Source: Clostridiales bacterium (lineage in GTDB: Bacteria; Bacillota; Clostridia; Monoglobales; Firm-18). Taken from it: a stretch of 9,830 bases of DNA. The translations under genes and the position numbers were made by a program. Shown here piece after piece: positions 1 to 7,130 of this stretch; position 1 is the first letter of the stretch; every line of letters begins with the position of its first letter. Location: NCBI GenBank assembly GCA_031255355.1, contig JAIRSR010000036.1, positions 1 through 9,830 on the forward strand, read 5' to 3'. Below the pieces are notes generated by a model. The model was not told where the DNA came from, ran no database searches, and was given only the letters and a program-made list of their open reading frames with translations.

Positions 1-2456
1 CCCCGCATGACCCCTATTGCCGCCGCGTTATTCACGTAAGGAATAGCCCATGCGGAAATTTCGCCGCCGTCCGAAAATTCAGGCGGTTCGCCGCCGTCCC
101 CGATGAATATGGAAAGGAGTTTTGCCGCTTCCTCACGCGTTACGCCGTCTTGCGGACGGAACAGCGCGTCCTCGGAAAGGATCCCCCGCTCCAGCCCCGC
201 CTGCACGTACCCCGCGAACCAATCCTCGCGCGATACGTCGGCAAACGTGCCGCCGTAGTCCGATACGGAACCGCCGTCCAGACGAATCAGCATCGCAAGC
301 AATTGACTGCGGCTGATTGCGTCCTCCGGCGCGAAGTGTGTTGCGGAAACGCCGCTTACAATGCCAAGTTCCTTTAGGCGGGTGACGTCGGATTGCGCCC
401 AATGCCCCGCTATGTCCGTGAACGCCGCAGAATCACCGCCGTCCCCGCCCGGAACGGGCAACGGCGCAAGCGGAGGAGGAGCGGAATCCGTCCCCGCGCC
501 GCCGCTGACATAGCCGTAACCGCCGCCCCCGCCGCCGCCGCTGCCGCCGCCGCTCACCGTCACGAACGCGCTTGTGACCGTTTCGGCGGTGTTCGGCTCC
601 GCGTTGTTCTTTGCCGTCACGCGGACGGCGATTTTTTTGTTTTTCATGTTTTCGTCAACGGTGATCGCCGCGCCCGTCGCCACGCGCCCGCCCGCGCTGT
701 CGATCCATTCGATGAGGGTTTCTGTTGTTTCCTGGTCGCCGTTCGGGTCGAAGTAGTCATAATACGCCGACAAAACCGAACCTACCCGCGCCGTTCCCTT
801 AATTTCAAGGTTGGACACCACCGGCGGGAACGGCGACGCTATCGCCGCGCTGAAAACCCGCTCCCCTGTGGTCGGAATTTTCACGCTCACCGGGGTGACG
901 GCGAATTTCAAGTATTTCGCCGCCAAATCCGCAGTGATGGTGAGCGACGCGCCGTCTTGCAGTTTGGTAAACGCGCCGTCCGCGGTGGACGATAGGTACC
1001 ATTCCGTGATACTGCCGCCCTCCGCGTCCCCCTCCGCGTCAGAATACAGATATTCGCCCGTGAGCGTTTCGTTCAGGCGGGGGGTTCCGCTGATGCGCAC
1101 CGCCGCCGCCGTCGGCGGTGTGTTTGGCGTGACGTAAAATGTCATTTCCCGCGACGCTTGCACGCCGCCCTTTGCGGAAGTAAGGCGCAGCGTGACACTG
1201 CCGCCCATTAGGATCCTGCCGCCGTTCGCGACGGAAACGCTGTTGCCGCCGCTCTCGACCACCGCCGTGGTGGTCACGCCGTCCGGCTCTGTCCATTCCA
1301 GAATTTGCCCCGTCTCGTACCGCCCGCCCGCGTGGACGTTGACGATCGGTACAATGCTTGTCGAAAAGGTGATCGGCGCAAAGTCGTATGAATCGCCGAA
1401 CGCGTTGTAAATCGAGGTGATCCGCAAGGTGTATTGACGATCCGGGCGGAAGTCCGCTGATACCGTCAGTTTGTTGCCGCTGACGGAAACATCTGTTGCA
1501 GGGGATTCCGCGCCGTGTTCAATCACCGCTTCGGGAAGTCTGTCCGTGGATAGCAGTGTGTTAAAGGTGTATTGGAGCGTGTCGGCGGCGTACACCGTGC
1601 CGCCGTCCTCCGGCTGCGCGGAAATCATGGAAAAGGTGCTCACATACCCCATAGCGAACGCGTAACTGTACACCGTGTGGTAATACTCGCCCATCGTCCG
1701 CAATTCGGAGTAGCCGCCCAAGTATTCCAGCCACGAAAGGCACTCGTCCTCGCTGACCGCGCCCGTCAAAGCGGAATCCGCCGCGATTCGTTCCAACAAC
1801 GAGGTGAGCGGCGCGGTTTCGCGAACCAAAGCCAAATCGTCTATGTAGATTTTGCCGTTATCCGCGCTGTTCAGGGAATACAGGCGGAAGCCCTCTACCG
1901 CGTCCGGCGCGGTTACCGTCGTTTTGCCGTAACTGTGACCGTTTAGAAACAGTTCGGACTGGATCGCGCCGCCTGTTTTTTTCAGCGCGACGCGGAACGG
2001 AACCCATTCCCGCTCCCGCATGTACCAGATACTGACGTTATCCCAATGGTCGCCCGTGTAAATGACCTGCCCCACCGAGGCAAGCGTTACCGCGCGGGAG
2101 GCGGTGAGCAGTTGGAACCGTAAATCCCAATACGGGTTCGCGTTCGCGCCGTATTCCCGCAGCAGTTTCCCCTCCAATGTGACGGTATCGTCCGTTTCCA
2201 ACGGAAGCATCACATCGGCGAAGCGGTCTATGCCGCCGCTCCAAGCAAATGTTCCGTTGCGGGGGTTTAGCGGGTCCGGCTCTATCAGCATTTTTTCCGG
2301 CGCGGAGATAAAATCGAATCCCGCCGCGTTTCCCGAAAAATCCTCATAATACGCCGCGATTCCCTCCGTGCCGTCAGCGGCTGCCGCGCCGAACGCGCCG
2401 ACGGTCAAGGCGGCGGCAATGCCAACGGCAATTGCGGCGGTCGTTTTGTTTTTCAT
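1..2456 (-). CDS. Secreted S-layer homology (SLH) surface protein with LamG-like and Ig-like domains (C-terminus cut by window edge)
   Basis: An open frame runs from an ATG at 2456 to base 1 without a stop, giving 818 codons; the end lies outside the window. It begins with a Sec signal peptide (basic MKNK, hydrophobic alanine-rich core, likely cleavage near residue 26 after AAA). Residues about 36-212 look like a jelly-roll, LamG/concanavalin-like domain (starts YYEDFSGN, ends IYIDDLALV). Residues 213-275 are mostly helical. Residues about 276-370 resemble a Big_5-type Ig-like domain. Residues 370-440, 445-543 and 544-633 are further Ig-like units, the third with the motif ISGTPRLNETLTGEYLYSDA typical of Bacillota surface proteins. 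A Gly/Pro linker (634-678) leads to SLH domains at about 679-724 and 738-782 and the start of a third at 794. SLH domains bind cell-wall polymers, so the protein probably sits on the cell surface. No catalytic domain is recognisable; glycan binding is inference. It is the sixth gene of the cluster, 32 bases after the beta-helix gene. Confidence 0.88.
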   Translation of the reverse strand, partial: MKNKTTAAIAVGIAAALTVGAFGAAAADGTEGIAAYYEDFSGNAAGFDFISAPEKMLIEPDPLNPRNGTFAWSGGIDRFADVMLPLETDDTVTLEGKLLREYGANANPYWDLRFQLLTASRAVTLASVGQVIYTGDHWDNVSIWYMREREWVPFRVALKKTGGAIQSELFLNGHSYGKTTVTAPDAVEGFRLYSLNSADNGKIYIDDLALVRETAPLTSLLERIAADSALTGAVSEDECLSWLEYLGGYSELRTMGEYYHTVYSYAFAMGYVSTFSMISAQPEDGGTVYAADTLQYTFNTLLSTDRLPEAVIEHGAESPATDVSVSGNKLTVSADFRPDRQYTLRITSIYNAFGDSYDFAPITFSTSIVPIVNVHAGGRYETGQILEWTEPDGVTTTAVVESGGNSVSVANGGRILMGGSVTLRLTSAKGGVQASREMTFYVTPNTPPTAAAVRISGTPRLNETLTGEYLYSDAEGDAEGGSITEWYLSSTADGAFTKLQDGASLTITADLAAKYLKFAVTPVSVKIPTTGERVFSAAIASPFPPVVSNLEIKGTARVGSVLSAYYDYFDPNGDQETTETLIEWIDSAGGRVATGAAITVDENMKNKKIAVRVTAKNNAEPNTAETVTSAFVTVSGGGSGGGGGGGYGYVSGGAGTDSAPPPLAPLPVPGGDGGDSAAFTDIAGHWAQSDVTRLKELGIVSGVSATHFAPEDAISRSQLLAMLIRLDGGSVSDYGGTFADVSREDWFAGYVQAGLERGILSEDALFRPQDGVTREEAAKLLSIFIGDGGEPPEFSDGGEISAWAIPYVNNAAAIGVMR
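521..553 (-). repeat. GGC-rich triplet run encoding a glycine linker
   Basis: A run of GGC codons interrupted by AGC, GGG and GGT encodes serine, three glycines, serine and seven glycines, followed by a Tyr/Gly stretch and a Pro-rich stretch. It separates the Ig-like region from the SLH domains and probably acts as a flexible spacer. Its near-perfect trinucleotide repetition could allow length change by slippage. Confidence 0.7.
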
Positions 2457-2463
2457 AAGCCCG

Positions 2464-2470
2464 CTCCTTT
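2464..2470 (-). promoter_or_regulatory. Ribosome binding site of the SLH protein gene
   Basis: AAAGGAG lies 7 bases upstream of the ATG at 2456, in the 32-base gap after the beta-helix gene. It fixes the start of the SLH protein just before a canonical signal peptide. Confidence 0.8.
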
Positions 2471-2488
2471 CATGAATTAGGTCTATTA

Positions 2489-5176
2489 TTACCGTAATCG
2501 CCTTAGCAGTTCGTTAATCAACTGTTTATCCTCTTGTTGTATGCCGTTTTCGCCGTCGCCGACAATAACGATTCCCTCCTCATACCAGGTGACCGTTTTG
2601 CCGAGTGCTTCCACCGCGCGTACGGGGACAAGCGTTCTGTCCTCGTCCACCACCGCGCTGTAGCCCTCTAACACCGCACCGCCCGCCGTGATCGCGCCCG
2701 TGCTTAAATCAATATCTAAACCGCTGCCGCCCAACTGAATGACCGCGCGGTTTTGCTCCGCGTCGTACTCCGCGCTGCCGCCCAGACGCTCCGCGATAAA
2801 CCGCACAGGGACGTACACCCTGTCGTCGATCAAACGCGGCGTAACCAGACGGTTTTCCTCATCTACGTAAATCGGCGTAAAGCCCGCGTACGCAAGGTTC
2901 CTGTCCGTCGCCATCGCCAAAGAATCACGCAGGTGATAGGCAAGCCACGGCGTGTACAGACCCATGTTTTTGAAGTCCGGCGCGTCAAAATCGGGAATCC
3001 TGCCGTAAATCCGCGAATCCGGCTTTATGATGTAATTCCCGCCGCTCATGTCCTCAAACCCGGGGTCGTCCGTCAAAACCAGACTTGCCGCGATCTCGTT
3101 GTTTTCGCGCACATAGGATTCCGGGACGTCACTGAACGCCTTAAAGTCTAACTCCGCAGTGTTAAACAGCACATTGTCCTTGATGACGCTGTACTTCGGC
3201 TTCATGGGTTCGTCGGAGCGCAAGTCGGAAAAATGCGGATATTTTTCAAACAACGGATTATTTTCGTAGGGATCAAAATCCGTACCGAACTCTTCGCCCC
3301 ATTCCTCTAAGTTATAGTTGCCCAAAAACGCGGTGATGCGCCCGAAAGAATCGGTGTTTACCGCTACATTGTGCTTGACGGTCCAATCCCTGCCGCCGTT
3401 GAGCATAATCGCCCGCCCTTTGAAGTTGACAAACAGGTTGCTCAGCACACTAAGGCCGGAAAATCCCTCGTCGCCGTACATACCGATGATGGTGTGGTCG
3501 GAATTTGTTTCGTCCGTGGCAATATCGTGGAAATAATTGTGCCGCAGCACCACGCCTCTCGCGCTATGCTTTTTGTAGCCGTACCCCACGCCCATGTCGG
3601 ACATTCTGCGCATGATATCGTAAAATTCGTTGTATTCGATCAAAAGTTCCGGCGCGCCGGTGTAAAAGGCGGAGGTATCCGAGTCGTGAATCCTGTTGTT
3701 CCGCACGGTATCGCCCACGCCGTAAAGCATAAAGGCGGCTTCGGTGGGTCGTCCGTCGCGGCTGTAATTTCGGAACCAATTGTTTTCGTAAATATTGCCC
3801 GAGGGCGTGAGCGTATTCACAGAGCCGCCGTCCGACCAAATGCCGCCCGTTCTGACGTCATAAAAATAATTGCTGTAGCAACGGAAGTTCGAGGCGTTGT
3901 CCATCCAGACCGCCTTATCGCCGAACATGCCGATTTCGCACAGTTCCAGCAAGATGTTTTCCGCGTCGTTCATCCACAACGCTTGCTTCCGCCCCGCTTG
4001 CAGATTAAATTTGCGGAACTCAATATTGCTTGCGCCGTTTACGGCGAACACCGGCGCTTCCAACAGGGAGATTGTGAGGTCCGCGCTCGACGGCGGGTAA
4101 AAATAGAGGATTCCGCTGTCCCTGTCCAGATACCACTCGCCCGGGATGTCCAACTCCTCTAACAGGTTATAGAAATAGAACCTCTGCCCGGGGCGCGGGT
4201 CGTAACTCGCGACGTAAGGATGGTGCATGGTGAAAGTTCCCTCGTCAAAATCAAAGGATTTAATCTTCCCCGCCAAGTCCGCCCAATTGTACGACCAATA
4301 GCCGTAAGACCATACGTCCGTAGCGTTGCGCCAGCCTTTCATTCGCTCGGTAAAAACGTCGTCGCCTTGAACCGTAAAGCCGTAAACGTCCTCCCAACGC
4401 ACCTTTGGTTTGCCGTCCGGCGTGGTGTAGGTGCCGTAATGACTGTAATCGCTTGTCTTGACCGTCCATGCCCAATCCTCATAGTGCATACCGAAATCGA
4501 TCAGTTTTTTGATAGAGGACATATCCGTGCCGTTCGGATAACGCGCAAGCGTCATGGTCTGTCCGTCTTGAAAGATTTCGATTTCCGACAACTGCGGCGT
4601 GAAGCCCATCCATGCCGCCATTTCATTCGCGAGGTAGTTGCCCTCGGACGCCCAAAAGTTATGCGAACCCCACCCGTAAGGATTCAAGTTTCCGTAAGAA
4701 GAAATCCCCTTTGTGTTTAGGTCGATGGCAAGGATTTTATTTTTCACCTCGGGACGAATCCGCGCAATCGCCGCCGCGTCCCAAGGGGGTTTGAACTCCG
4801 AAACGGCAAGGGAAACGCCGCCGGTGAACACGACTTTTTCCGTGCCGTATGCCTGGTACGTTACGGGGCCTTCCTCCGTGCCGGAGTCGGCGGCGTCAAA
4901 TTGGAAGCCGCTCTCTGTAAAATACGTCCCCTCGCGGAAGTTTACCGTAACGCCTTTCGCGGGATAATGCCCCGCGTCTTTCATCTTTCGGATGAAATCC
5001 CGCGCTTCCTCCAACCCGCCGAACGGCGTTTCAAAGGAACCGTCGCCGTCCTCCGCGCCGTTTTGTACAAAAATCGTGATTTTTTCGTTCGGGCAAGTTT
5101 CCGCTTGTACGCGCGGAAGTATACTCATCGCGATTATTAGCGCAAGCAACACGCGCCGCAATTTGATTGCTTTCAT
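2489..5176 (-). CDS. Secreted right-handed beta-helix protein, GH141-like, with C-terminal stalk domain
   Basis: The protein has 895 residues. The ATG at 5176 is preferred over an in-frame ATG at 5197 because GGAGG lies 8 bases upstream and the signal peptide (MKAIKLRR, hydrophobic core, likely cleavage after VQA at 25) then starts at once. Residues about 33-130 match the N-terminal part common in GH141-like and other beta-helix proteins (PFGGLEEARDFIRK, NFREGTYF, ADSGTEEGPVTYQAYG, VVFTGG). LARYPNGTDM near 210 and WYLDRDSGILYFYPP at 348-362 fit the same group. Residues about 380-610 hold beta-helix coils, seen as repeats such as VRNNRIHD, IEYNEFYD, LRHNYFHD and VKHNVAVN. Residues about 775-873 form a copper-amine-oxidase N-terminal-type stalk domain (two halves with VYVPVRFIAE and TLVPVRAVEALG). 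GH141 includes fucosidase and xylanase activities; the reaction here cannot be assigned, and a polysaccharide lyase or epimerase is possible. Its place after GH20 suggests it acts outside the cell on the same glycan. Confidence 0.85.
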   Translation of the reverse strand: MKAIKLRRVLLALIIAMSILPRVQAETCPNEKITIFVQNGAEDGDGSFETPFGGLEEARDFIRKMKDAGHYPAKGVTVNFREGTYFTESGFQFDAADSGTEEGPVTYQAYGTEKVVFTGGVSLAVSEFKPPWDAAAIARIRPEVKNKILAIDLNTKGISSYGNLNPYGWGSHNFWASEGNYLANEMAAWMGFTPQLSEIEIFQDGQTMTLARYPNGTDMSSIKKLIDFGMHYEDWAWTVKTSDYSHYGTYTTPDGKPKVRWEDVYGFTVQGDDVFTERMKGWRNATDVWSYGYWSYNWADLAGKIKSFDFDEGTFTMHHPYVASYDPRPGQRFYFYNLLEELDIPGEWYLDRDSGILYFYPPSSADLTISLLEAPVFAVNGASNIEFRKFNLQAGRKQALWMNDAENILLELCEIGMFGDKAVWMDNASNFRCYSNYFYDVRTGGIWSDGGSVNTLTPSGNIYENNWFRNYSRDGRPTEAAFMLYGVGDTVRNNRIHDSDTSAFYTGAPELLIEYNEFYDIMRRMSDMGVGYGYKKHSARGVVLRHNYFHDIATDETNSDHTIIGMYGDEGFSGLSVLSNLFVNFKGRAIMLNGGRDWTVKHNVAVNTDSFGRITAFLGNYNLEEWGEEFGTDFDPYENNPLFEKYPHFSDLRSDEPMKPKYSVIKDNVLFNTAELDFKAFSDVPESYVRENNEIAASLVLTDDPGFEDMSGGNYIIKPDSRIYGRIPDFDAPDFKNMGLYTPWLAYHLRDSLAMATDRNLAYAGFTPIYVDEENRLVTPRLIDDRVYVPVRFIAERLGGSAEYDAEQNRAVIQLGGSGLDIDLSTGAITAGGAVLEGYSAVVDEDRTLVPVRAVEALGKTVTWYEEGIVIVGDGENGIQQEDKQLINELLRRLR

Positions 5177-5184
5177 ATCATTTT

Positions 5185-5189
5185 CCTCC
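5185..5189 (-). promoter_or_regulatory. Ribosome binding site deciding the start of the beta-helix gene
   Basis: GGAGG lies 8 bases before the ATG at 5176. The alternative upstream ATG at 5197 has only a weak purine stretch before it, and this GGAGG would lie inside its coding sequence. The 5176 start is therefore favoured. Confidence 0.8.
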
Positions 5190-5231
5190 GTTCTCATACA
5201 TTCCCATATATTCGCGTAAATGCGCGGGCGT

Positions 5232-7130
5232 TTAATTGCTTAGGTCGCCCGCCGTGGTGAGGGCTTCGTAAAAGCCCATCCACGGAATGTGCAGATTCCC
5301 GTGCGGTACGCCGTTGACTTCGCCGTTGAAGCAAAGCCGCTTCGCGGCAAGTTCCTCTAACGCGTCAAGCCGTCCCGCGCAGTATTCCCCGATACGCCAA
5401 GACGCGGTATCGATCCGCGCCAAAACGCCGCCGTAGCGCACGTCCATAACTTCCCAACCGAACGGCTTGTTGTGCAGGTGCCACAGTTTTCGGTGACTTT
5501 CCCGCAATGCCGCCGTCCGTTCCCGCAGCGCGGGCAGAACGTCTTGCGCGAACGCGCGTAAGCCGTCACGGTCTTGCGCGTCGTACAGCCGCTTCATTTC
5601 TACCCCGGCAAAGGCTTTCGCCGCCGCCGCGCCGCATAAGCAAATATACCGTTCGAGCAACGGCGCGTACTTCCCCGCTTCGGGCAGGAAGTTCCGCAAT
5701 TTTTTTTCGATTGTTTCAAAGTGCCCCGCAAAATCCGCGTAGGCAAGGTGCTTATCCGCAAATCCCAAAAGAAAATCCTGCCACATGACGAAAAATGAGG
5801 GGTTCGCCTCGGGGGATTTTTGAAATCCCGGGTATGGCTGAATATCGTCGATCGCGGAGATTGTCGTCAGCAGTTCCGCGTCCATACCGCTACAGGTTTT
5901 CAGCCGCGCCGCGAGTGCTTCGTCATTCGGCGTATGCCCGAACGCGTATTCCGCGAACAATTGCAAGGTCAAAAACGCCGTAAACACGTCTACCTCCGCG
6001 CCGCCGTCCTGCCACAGGGTACACCATACCTCTTTGATTCCCGCGCGGCGGCAAGCGGAAAGGGCGGGCTTTGACGTGCCGAACGCCTTATCGTGCCTGT
6101 GACAACTCCCGATATACGTCCACGCGCTGCCCGCGAACGCGGGAACAATTCCCGCGTCCGTATGCGCCTTGATTAAGCGGAGGTAGTCCTCCTCACGCTC
6201 CTTAAAATAATCCCAATATACTAACGTAGCGTCGGCGGGGATTTCCCTTATGAGTTCTTGCGGCAACACGGTATCCGGGTCTTGATGCCCATGCGTTTTC
6301 GAGCCTGCGGCAATGAACATATCGCTGTACAGCGTTGGCTGTAAGCCGTAACGCGCGGTAAGTTCCGTCACCTTTTTCAAGTGTTCGGTGTAAAGTTCTA
6401 TACGGTTTTTGTAGCCGTGTTTGTCCAAATACTTCCCGCGTCCCATGCTGTCCGCTTCGTCCATTCCGATATGGATCCTGCGGCTGCGGAACGTTTCCGC
6501 CGCCGTTTTTATCATGGATTCTATCAACGCGTACGTTTCCGCTTCCCCCGCCAGCATACAGTCGTTATAATCCCGCATACCCTCCGCGTACCGCCAGCGG
6601 AGGGTGTGTTCCAAGTGCGCCAAGGTCTGAATACAGGGAATCAACTCCATACCCAGCGAATGAGCGAAGTCGTCCGCCGCGCGGAGTTCCTCTTTGCGGT
6701 ACCGTCCGCGCATATAGCCGAAGTAGGGGTACTCCGGCATTTCATAAACGTCCTCGGTGTACAGCATTGCCGCGTTAAAGCCCATGACGGCGGCGGCTGC
6801 CAAAAACTCCTTGATGGTTTCAAGGTTCATTACCGCGTTCCGCGACATGTCCAACATCACGCCCAACGTGTCAAAAGCGGCTTCCTCACGGAGCGCGAAA
6901 GGCGCGTCGCTCTCCTTCAGCCGTTCGGCGGCAAGCCCCAACGCGCGGACAAACCGTCCGTTCGCGCATTGGATTTTCAGCCGCTTGCCGTCAAAGGAAA
7001 GGTCGATTTCATTCCCGCCCGCAAGCCATTCCAACGGTAAGCCGTCCGCCGCAAAGGTAATGCCAAGCGCGGAGGCGGCGTATTTCAGCCCCTCTGTCAG
7101 TTCCCGCGCCGCGCCAAGACAGATTTTCAT
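5232..7130 (-). CDS. Cytoplasmic beta-N-acetylhexosaminidase, glycoside hydrolase family 20
   Basis: The 632-residue protein has no signal peptide, so it should act in the cytoplasm, releasing terminal GlcNAc or GalNAc from imported oligosaccharides. The family signature HIGMDEA lies at 220-226, with D224 and E225 as the expected acid pair: in GH20 the Asp orients the substrate acetamido group and the Glu is the general acid/base. Other fitting elements are LDMSRNAVMN at 93-102 (Arg97 expected to bind substrate), YTEDVYEMPEYPYFGY at 124-139, and the tryptophans in YWDYF (306) and TLWQDGG (373), which usually line the sugar pocket. A predicted small N-terminal domain (about 1-80) precedes the TIM barrel, and a helical C-terminal region follows from about 400. 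Length and lack of export resemble the GH20C type described in streptococci and Paenibacillus. The start at 7130 is chosen over one at 7151 because GGAGG sits 10 bases upstream. The ATG shares one base with the preceding stop (TGATG), implying coupled translation with the binding protein. Confidence 0.92.
   Translation of the reverse strand: MKICLGAARELTEGLKYAASALGITFAADGLPLEWLAGGNEIDLSFDGKRLKIQCANGRFVRALGLAAERLKESDAPFALREEAAFDTLGVMLDMSRNAVMNLETIKEFLAAAAVMGFNAAMLYTEDVYEMPEYPYFGYMRGRYRKEELRAADDFAHSLGMELIPCIQTLAHLEHTLRWRYAEGMRDYNDCMLAGEAETYALIESMIKTAAETFRSRRIHIGMDEADSMGRGKYLDKHGYKNRIELYTEHLKKVTELTARYGLQPTLYSDMFIAAGSKTHGHQDPDTVLPQELIREIPADATLVYWDYFKEREEDYLRLIKAHTDAGIVPAFAGSAWTYIGSCHRHDKAFGTSKPALSACRRAGIKEVWCTLWQDGGAEVDVFTAFLTLQLFAEYAFGHTPNDEALAARLKTCSGMDAELLTTISAIDDIQPYPGFQKSPEANPSFFVMWQDFLLGFADKHLAYADFAGHFETIEKKLRNFLPEAGKYAPLLERYICLCGAAAAKAFAGVEMKRLYDAQDRDGLRAFAQDVLPALRERTAALRESHRKLWHLHNKPFGWEVMDVRYGGVLARIDTASWRIGEYCAGRLDALEELAAKRLCFNGEVNGVPHGNLHIPWMGFYEALTTAGDLSN

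Noticed and set aside
1039..1296. Minus-strand short frames at 1039-1296, 805-1002, 133-402 and 2038-2244 as separate small genes
   Set aside because: They are in another frame inside the continuous SLH protein gene, which has domain-like sequence throughout; they are shadows.
3371..4162. A 263-codon open frame on the plus strand opposite the beta-helix gene
   Set aside because: It lies fully antisense to a gene with clear domains, is rich in Arg, Val and His as expected from an antisense reading of GC-rich DNA, and shows no recognisable domain. The same holds for the plus-strand frames at 393-995, 4220-4720 and 6381-7040.
5213..5226. Inverted repeat CGCG-6-CGCG in the gap after the GH20 gene, as a possible terminator
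   Set aside because: The stem is only four base pairs and no T-tract follows on the minus strand, so it does not support termination.
5177..5231. Possible promoter before the beta-helix gene (TATATG-like box)
   Set aside because: No -35 element is found at a suitable distance in the GC-rich sequence upstream, and the gap is short enough for read-through.
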